A stretch of DNA of 64,000 bases from JBCCOW01 sp038749105. Lineage in GTDB: Bacteria > Planctomycetota > Phycisphaerae > Phycisphaerales > Phycisphaeraceae. The stretch is from assembly GCA_038749105.1 (NCBI GenBank), contig JBCDIM010000002.1, forward strand, positions 54,112 to 118,111. The letters run 5' to 3'. A program made the position numbers and the translations under genes. Below the pieces are notes generated by a model, which saw nothing but the letters and a program-made list of their open reading frames with translations, did no database searches and was not told the DNA's origin. Below, piece after piece: positions 60,111 through 64,000 of the stretch; position 1 is the stretch's first letter, and each line of letters starts with the position of its first letter.

Positions 60111-60341
60111 TCAACCCACCGCCAGACGCAGACCAACGGTCGGAGCGTTAGCCTCCAGCACCCGTTTCATCTGACCCCGCAGTCGATCTAGCCGCATGGC
60201 GATCTCCGTCGTCGGCTGCTCTAAGACCAGCCCGATCTCGATCGGCGTCAGCCCGTCGGCGTAGTACATCATCGCGATGTAACGGTCTGTCTGTTCAAGC
60301 CCTCGGACAAAGTGGTGCAAGCGATCAGCAGCAGCGCTCAT
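60111..60341 (-). CDS. Small sigma-factor region-4-like HTH protein
   Basis: A 76-residue protein. LEQTDRYIAMMYYADGLTPI followed by EIGLVLEQPTTEIAMRLDRL lines up with sigma-70 region 4 (the -35-binding helix-turn-helix, 'L..RER.VL.L.Y..GLT..EIA..L' pattern). Region 2 is missing, so it cannot be a complete sigma factor; it may act as a stand-alone DNA- or polymerase-binding regulator. A structured sequence ending in an intrinsic terminator lies just upstream on the same strand (60388-60520), so expression may be attenuated. GAAGGGA sits about ten bases before the ATG. Confidence 0.6.
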   Translation of the reverse strand: MSAAADRLHHFVRGLEQTDRYIAMMYYADGLTPIEIGLVLEQPTTEIAMRLDRLRGQMKRVLEANAPTVGLRLAVG

Positions 60342-60387
60342 CTTTCGGTCCCTTCAATTCCTTGGTGTTAAAGCAGGCATCCCCCAC

Positions 60388-60411
60388 AAAAAAACCCGGC
60401 GTAGAGCCGGG
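60388..60411 (-). terminator. Intrinsic terminator upstream of the region-4-like gene
   Basis: On the minus strand, CCCGGC-TCTAC-GCCGGG (6-bp stem, 5-base loop) is followed by seven T. It has the form of a classic rho-independent terminator. It ends 47 bases before the start codon at 60341. Confidence 0.85.
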
Positions 60412-60520
60412 ACGGTCGGACAGGCAGGGTTGAAGGCCATGGGATCTGGAGGCAAGCGAGGGAGAGACCCCCTCCGGAAGCGTACCCGGTTCAGCGATCT
60501 GCACCGATCGTTGCCTGTCA
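60388..60520 (-). ncRNA. Candidate structured RNA or attenuator leader
   Basis: The minus strand between about 60520 and the terminator has no convincing gene but is rich in self-complementarity. GACAGGCA (60519-60512) pairs with TGCCTGTC (60426-60419) as a closing stem; inside it are CGATC/GATCG and GAGGG/CCCTC hairpins. An internal CCGGG (60489-60485) could pair with the left arm of the terminator, an antiterminator geometry. It could be a free small RNA or the 5' leader of the region-4-like gene. I could not match it to SRP RNA, 6S RNA or a known riboswitch. Confidence 0.4.
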
Positions 60521-60595
60521 GAAAACCTCATGACGTATCAAATATCGCTCGACCGGCCGATCATCCTTGAGTTTTTTTGCTGGTGCCGACACGCG

Positions 60596-60623
60596 TTGCC
60601 ATCCTCGCTCCGTTTGATACACT
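60596..60623 (+). promoter_or_regulatory. Promoter of rpsR (TTGCCA-16-TACACT)
   Basis: TTGCCA at 60596-60601, 16 bases, TACACT at 60618-60623. Transcription would start near 60630, about 65 bases before the ATG, so this gene has a real leader, in contrast to many in the window. With the structured minus-strand region, this accounts for the 355-base gap 60342-60696. Confidence 0.5.
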
Positions 60624-60696
60624 CTGCGGTTCGACCGTCGGCCCGCCACCCCAACCAACGGCCTGGGCCTTCTCTAACCCAAGACGGAGCAACCCC

Positions 60697-60939
60697 ATGT
60701 CCGCATTCAACGCCTTCGGCACCACCGCCCCCCCCAAAGTCGTCGTCAAGTCCTCCAACGGCACCCACTACGTCGATTACAAAAACAGCGAAGACCTCCG
60801 CCGGTTCCTCACGCCCAATGGCAAGATCCTCAGCCGGAAGAAGTCCAACCTCACCGCCCGCGAGCAACGCCTCGTCGCCCAGGCCATCAAGCGTGCCCGC
60901 TACATGAGCCTCCTGCCGTACACCTCCGCGACGCTCTAA
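60697..60939 (+). CDS. rpsR: 30S ribosomal protein S18
   Basis: An 80-residue protein. VDYKNSEDLRRFLTPNGKIL and the C-terminal LVAQAIKRARYMSLLPY are the bS18 signatures that bind 16S rRNA and S6. Cysteine zinc-ligand positions seen in some S18 copies are absent. rpsF, ssb and rplI, the usual neighbours, are missing; the gene is alone with its own promoter. The ATG at 60697 gives the normal length; longer upstream frames are not conserved. Confidence 0.9.
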   Translation: MSAFNAFGTTAPPKVVVKSSNGTHYVDYKNSEDLRRFLTPNGKILSRKKSNLTAREQRLVAQAIKRARYMSLLPYTSATL

Positions 60940-60954
60940 ACCCGACGCCTAGCT

Positions 60955-61845
60955 ATGAACCCCTACAGGCGACCGAGCCTAATCGCCGCCGCTTTGGGCT
61001 TTTGCCTTACGCTCATCGGCGTGACTTCGGCTCAAGAAGTACTGCCTGATGGGGTCCCCGAGGCGTTTGAGTCCGACTGGGACTTTTACCCAGACGTGAT
61101 CGACGGTGCTCACAGTTCTACTTTTGTTGATCTGGGTTTCGCCGACCACCTGCCGCTGCAAGACTTTCCTACTCGCTACACCGTCACGATCCAAATCAAT
61201 CAACCCGGTCCGCACGGGATGGGCAGTGACCGGGAGGAAGTGGATCGGCTCAATCGTTTTGAAGACGAGCTCTACGCGAAGGGTTCCGATGCCGGGCTCC
61301 TGCCGGTCGGCCGCATCCGACACGCCGGCCGTTGGTCTATCTCTCTAATGGGACCGGCCGGTGCCGAAAAAGCTCTTCGTAATACCGCAGCCGGCCTTGA
61401 GACCCATACCGTTGAAGTCAGTTCCCAGTTGGATGCCGATTGGTCGTTCTACCGGAAACACCTGCTGCCTTCTTCAGAACGGATGCAGTGGATCCGTAAC
61501 CGTCGTGTTGTCGACATCCTGATCGAGAACCAGGACGTGTTGGACACGCCACGGCCCATCCATCACTGGCTCTATTTCGCATCCGAGGAAGCACTCCAGC
61601 AGGTTCAAGCCACAACCACCGATCTCGGCTTTGAAGTCGAGCGGTCGGGACGTGACGGCGACCAGCCCGACCCACTCCCATGGGTTCTTGTGGTCCACCG
61701 AAACGACCCCGCAAGCCTAAAGCACATACACGCCGTAACGCGGAAACTCGGCGAATTAGCCGAACATGCCGGCGGGCGCTATGACGGCTGGGAAACACCC
61801 GTGATCCGTGCCGAGGAGGCGGGGCCGGCAACCCAGCCGGACTGA
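60955..61845 (+). CDS. Secreted DUF695 + RraB-like protein
   Basis: A 296-residue protein with a signal peptide (LIAAALGFCLTLIGVTSAQ). The first domain (about 35-150, SDWDFYPDVIDG, TRYTVTIQINQPG) resembles DUF695. The second (about 158-285) has DADWSFYRKHLLPSSERMQW, HHWLYFASEEALQQV, LGFEVERSG and AGGRYDGWET, which match the RraB family (regulator of RNase E activity). RraB works in the cytoplasm, so an exported copy must do something else. It follows rpsR by 15 bases but probably is not functionally linked. Codon use is less C-biased than in flanking genes. Confidence 0.75.
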   Translation: MNPYRRPSLIAAALGFCLTLIGVTSAQEVLPDGVPEAFESDWDFYPDVIDGAHSSTFVDLGFADHLPLQDFPTRYTVTIQINQPGPHGMGSDREEVDRLNRFEDELYAKGSDAGLLPVGRIRHAGRWSISLMGPAGAEKALRNTAAGLETHTVEVSSQLDADWSFYRKHLLPSSERMQWIRNRRVVDILIENQDVLDTPRPIHHWLYFASEEALQQVQATTTDLGFEVERSGRDGDQPDPLPWVLVVHRNDPASLKHIHAVTRKLGELAEHAGGRYDGWETPVIRAEEAGPATQPD

Positions 61846-61853
61846 GCCCCGCC

Positions 61854-61859
61854 TAAACT
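61854..61859 (+). promoter_or_regulatory. Candidate leaderless -10 box (TAAACT) for uvrA
   Basis: TAAACT, six bases, then the ATG at 61866. The uvrA start is fixed by protein conservation, making this a reliable example. Confidence 0.5.
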
Positions 61860-61865
61860 CCTCCC

Positions 61866-64000
61866 ATGCCCCTCGACACCATCCGCATCCGTGGCGCCAA
61901 AGGCCACAACCTCAAGTCCATCGACCTCGACATCCCCCGCGACCAGCTCGTCGTCGTCACCGGCCTCTCCGGCTCCGGCAAGTCCACCCTCGCCTTCGAC
62001 ACCATCTACGCCGAGGGCCAACGCAAGTACATGGAGTCGCTGTCGTCCTACGCGCGCCAGTTCCTCGACCAGCTCCAGAAACCCGACGTCGAGAGCATCG
62101 AAGGCCTCCCGCCCACCATCGCCATCGAGCAGCGGGCCGCCTCCCACAACCCCCGCTCCACCGTCGCCACCACCACCGAGATCTACGACTACCTCCGACT
62201 CCTCTTCGCCCGCGTCGGCACCCCGCGCTGCTGGCACCCCGAAACCAAAAAACGCACCTGCGGCCAGATCATCGAACGCCAGTCCGCCACCATGATCATC
62301 GACCACGTCATGGACCGCCCCGACGGCGCCAAGCTCATGGTCCTCGCCCCCATCATCCGCGGCAAGAAGGGCCACCACAAAGAAGTCTTTGAAGCCCTCA
62401 CCCGCCAGGGCTTCGTCCGCGCCCGTGTCGACGGCGAGGTCATGGATCTTCGTGAAATCGCCAAGTCCAAAGCCAAAGCTTCCGGGGGGACGCCTTTCAC
62501 CACCAAAACCCAGCGCTACCAGAAGCACACCATCGAGGCTGTCGTCGACCGCGTCGTCGTCCGCAAGGGCGAAGGCGAAGACGACGTCCGCCAGCGCGTC
62601 GCCGACTCCATCGAGCTAAGTCTAAAACTCGCCGACGGCCTCGTCATCGTCGCCGAGATGCAGGACGACCGCTCCTGGGAAGACTCCCTCTTCAGCGAGA
62701 AGCACGCCTGCCCCCTCCACCCCGAGTGTGCCCTCGAAGACCTCGAGCCGCGCCTCTTCTCCTTCAACTCCCCCTACGGTGCCTGCCCCGCCTGCAACGG
62801 CCTCGGCACCGTCTTCGAGTTCGACCCGGAGTTGATCGTTGGCGACCCGGAGTTATCGCTTTCCGGGGGAGCCATCGAACCCTGGCGCAAAAACGGCAAG
62901 CGGATGAACATCCTCTACAACCGCCTGATCCGCCGCTTCTGCGCCGACTTCGACGTCAGCCCCGACACCCCCTACAAAAAACTCTCCAAGACCGTGCAGC
63001 GCATACTCATGCACGGCACCGACACCAAGGACGAAGCCAAGCACGACGCCGTCTTTGAGGGCGTCATCCCCAACCTCCAGCGCCGCTTCGAGTCCACCGA
63101 CAGCGAGTTCGTCAAGCAGAAGCTCTCCGCCTATCTCTCCGAATCCCCCTGCGAGGTCTGCAACGGTGCCCGCCTCCGCCCCGAAGCCCTCCATGTCTTC
63201 CTCGAGTCCCGCAACGGCGCCGTCCCCGACGCCCTCGGCCGCACCAAGGCCTCCTTCGCCAACGCCGACGACCTCGACGACGACGCCCGCCTCATCAACC
63301 TCCACGACGTCACCCAGATGACCATCGAGCAGGCCGGCGACTTCTTCGATCAGCTCGAACTCTCCCATGAACACCGCCAGATCGCCGAGCCCATCCTCAA
63401 GGAAGTCCGCGCCCGCCTCGGCTTCATGCTCTCCGTCGGCCTCGGCTACCTCAACCTCTCCCGAAACACCGGCTCCCTCTCCGGCGGAGAATCCCAACGC
63501 ATCCGCCTCGCCACCCAGGTCGGCTCCGGCCTCGTCGGCTGCTGCTACGTCCTCGACGAACCCACCATCGGCCTCCATCAGCGCGACAATGACCGACTCA
63601 TCAAAACCCTCCGACACCTCACCGAAATCGGCAACACCGTCCTCGTCGTCGAGCACGACGAAGACACCATCCACGCCGCCGACCACCTCGTCGACATCGG
63701 CCCCGGCCCCGGCGTCCACGGCGGCACCGTCGTCGCTCACGGCCCCCGGAAGCAAGTCATCGAAGACCCCAACTCGCTCACCGCCGCCTACCTCCGCGGC
63801 GACCAGTCCATCCCCGTCCCCACCAAACGCCGGAAGATGGACCCCAAGAAACACGCCCTCATCGTCAAGAACGCCCGACAAAACAACCTCAAAGGCATCG
63901 ACGCCGCCTTCCCCCTCGGCGGCCTCACCGTCGTCACCGGCGTCTCCGGCTCCGGCAAGTCCACCCTCGTCAACCACATCCTCCTCCGCGCCGCCAAACG
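61866..64000 (+). CDS. uvrA: Excinuclease ABC subunit A, 3' end beyond window
   Basis: The first 711 residues of UvrA; the gene continues past the right edge. It starts MPLDTIRIRGAKGHNLKSID, with Walker A VTGLSGSGKSTLAFDTIYAE, the family segment QRKYMESLSSYARQFLDQL, LEPRLFSFNSPYGACPACNG, CEVCNGARLRPEA, the signature TGSLSGGESQRIRLATQVGS, Walker B CYVLDEPTIGLHQRDNDRL, and the second-half Walker A VTGVSGSGKSTLV near the end. UvrA recognises bulky lesions and loads UvrB in nucleotide-excision repair. At this length it is the regular UvrA rather than a fused form, as far as seen. Confidence 0.95.
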   Translation, partial: MPLDTIRIRGAKGHNLKSIDLDIPRDQLVVVTGLSGSGKSTLAFDTIYAEGQRKYMESLSSYARQFLDQLQKPDVESIEGLPPTIAIEQRAASHNPRSTVATTTEIYDYLRLLFARVGTPRCWHPETKKRTCGQIIERQSATMIIDHVMDRPDGAKLMVLAPIIRGKKGHHKEVFEALTRQGFVRARVDGEVMDLREIAKSKAKASGGTPFTTKTQRYQKHTIEAVVDRVVVRKGEGEDDVRQRVADSIELSLKLADGLVIVAEMQDDRSWEDSLFSEKHACPLHPECALEDLEPRLFSFNSPYGACPACNGLGTVFEFDPELIVGDPELSLSGGAIEPWRKNGKRMNILYNRLIRRFCADFDVSPDTPYKKLSKTVQRILMHGTDTKDEAKHDAVFEGVIPNLQRRFESTDSEFVKQKLSAYLSESPCEVCNGARLRPEALHVFLESRNGAVPDALGRTKASFANADDLDDDARLINLHDVTQMTIEQAGDFFDQLELSHEHRQIAEPILKEVRARLGFMLSVGLGYLNLSRNTGSLSGGESQRIRLATQVGSGLVGCCYVLDEPTIGLHQRDNDRLIKTLRHLTEIGNTVLVVEHDEDTIHAADHLVDIGPGPGVHGGTVVAHGPRKQVIEDPNSLTAAYLRGDQSIPVPTKRRKMDPKKHALIVKNARQNNLKGIDAAFPLGGLTVVTGVSGSGKSTLVNHILLRAAK

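Noticed and set aside
60388..60520. Small SRP RNA (4.5S) or 6S RNA
   Set aside because: The conserved SRP apical sequence (GGTCAGG...GGAAGG...AGCAG) is missing on both strands, and the length and bubble do not suit 6S RNA.
61779..63977. Two long minus-strand open frames opposite uvrA
   Set aside because: Complement shadows of uvrA, which carries full ABC motifs and runs off the window.

Overview
The window is GC-rich, densely coding bacterial DNA: about 52 protein genes and one tRNA gene, in short operons that change strand often. I infer a planctomycete, most likely of the class Phycisphaerae. The grounds are the base composition, many starts without a Shine-Dalgarno sequence, a PEP-CTERM exported protease, the futalosine-type menaquinone gene mqnA, a DUF255/thioredoxin protein, an MRJP-like lipoprotein and several secreted or membrane orphans. 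No phage, IS element, integrase or CRISPR array was seen, so this reads as ordinary chromosome.

Layout. 0-9 kb: 5' part of a MshEN-domain gene, rhamnulokinase, pgsA, a proline/acid-extended S1-repeat protein, a 3-methyladenine glycosylase divergent from purQ, a small nucleotidyltransferase pair resembling a toxin-antitoxin module, and a canonical six-repeat rpsA with a strong terminator. 9-22 kb: a TylF-type methyltransferase, a FHA/coiled-coil membrane protein, a SAM methyltransferase, an exported gluzincin-like protease, an ABC exporter, a GH63-like glucosidase, three tandem secreted paralogs and tRNA-Arg(CCG). 22-30 kb: aroC, a duplicated class II aldolase with a degenerate second half, riboflavin synthase, aspS, asnB and an exported EEP-family phosphodiesterase. 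30-42 kb: an inverted-repeat element, a CapD/FlaA1-like epimerase, a PilZ protein, TatD, the DUF255 protein, a phosphoesterase, NAD(P)H-hydrate epimerase, a zinc-ribbon membrane protein overlapping a NeuD-type acyltransferase, an NtrC-type regulator overlapping ispF, and mqnA overlapping an unknown multi-HTH protein. 42-50 kb: S41 protease, clpX, a SHOCT membrane protein, trigger factor and panE-like reductase. 50-64 kb: a DNA-repair operon (photolyase encoded as two genes in swapped order, then a zincless Fpg-like glycosylase), an orphan membrane protein, the MRJP-like lipoprotein, trkA-trkH, a PEP-CTERM serine protease, nuoI, a tiny sigma-region-4-like gene behind a structured terminator, rpsR, a secreted DUF695/RraB-like protein and the start of uvrA.

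How the genes work together. DNA repair is well represented (alkyl-base glycosylase, photolyase pair, Fpg-like enzyme, uvrA), as are translation and protein quality control (two S1 proteins, S18, AspRS, tRNA-Arg, trigger factor, ClpX, S41 protease). Cofactor and metabolite genes (purQ, aroC, mqnA, ribE, ispF, panE-like, nnrE) are scattered singly rather than in pathway operons.

The observations I rate highest are (1) a recurrent TAnnnT box ending exactly six bases before many start codons, pointing to leaderless mRNAs; (2) the split, order-swapped photolyase; (3) a structured leader with an intrinsic terminator in front of the sigma-region-4-like gene; and (4) the aldolase whose second domain has lost all its metal-binding histidines.
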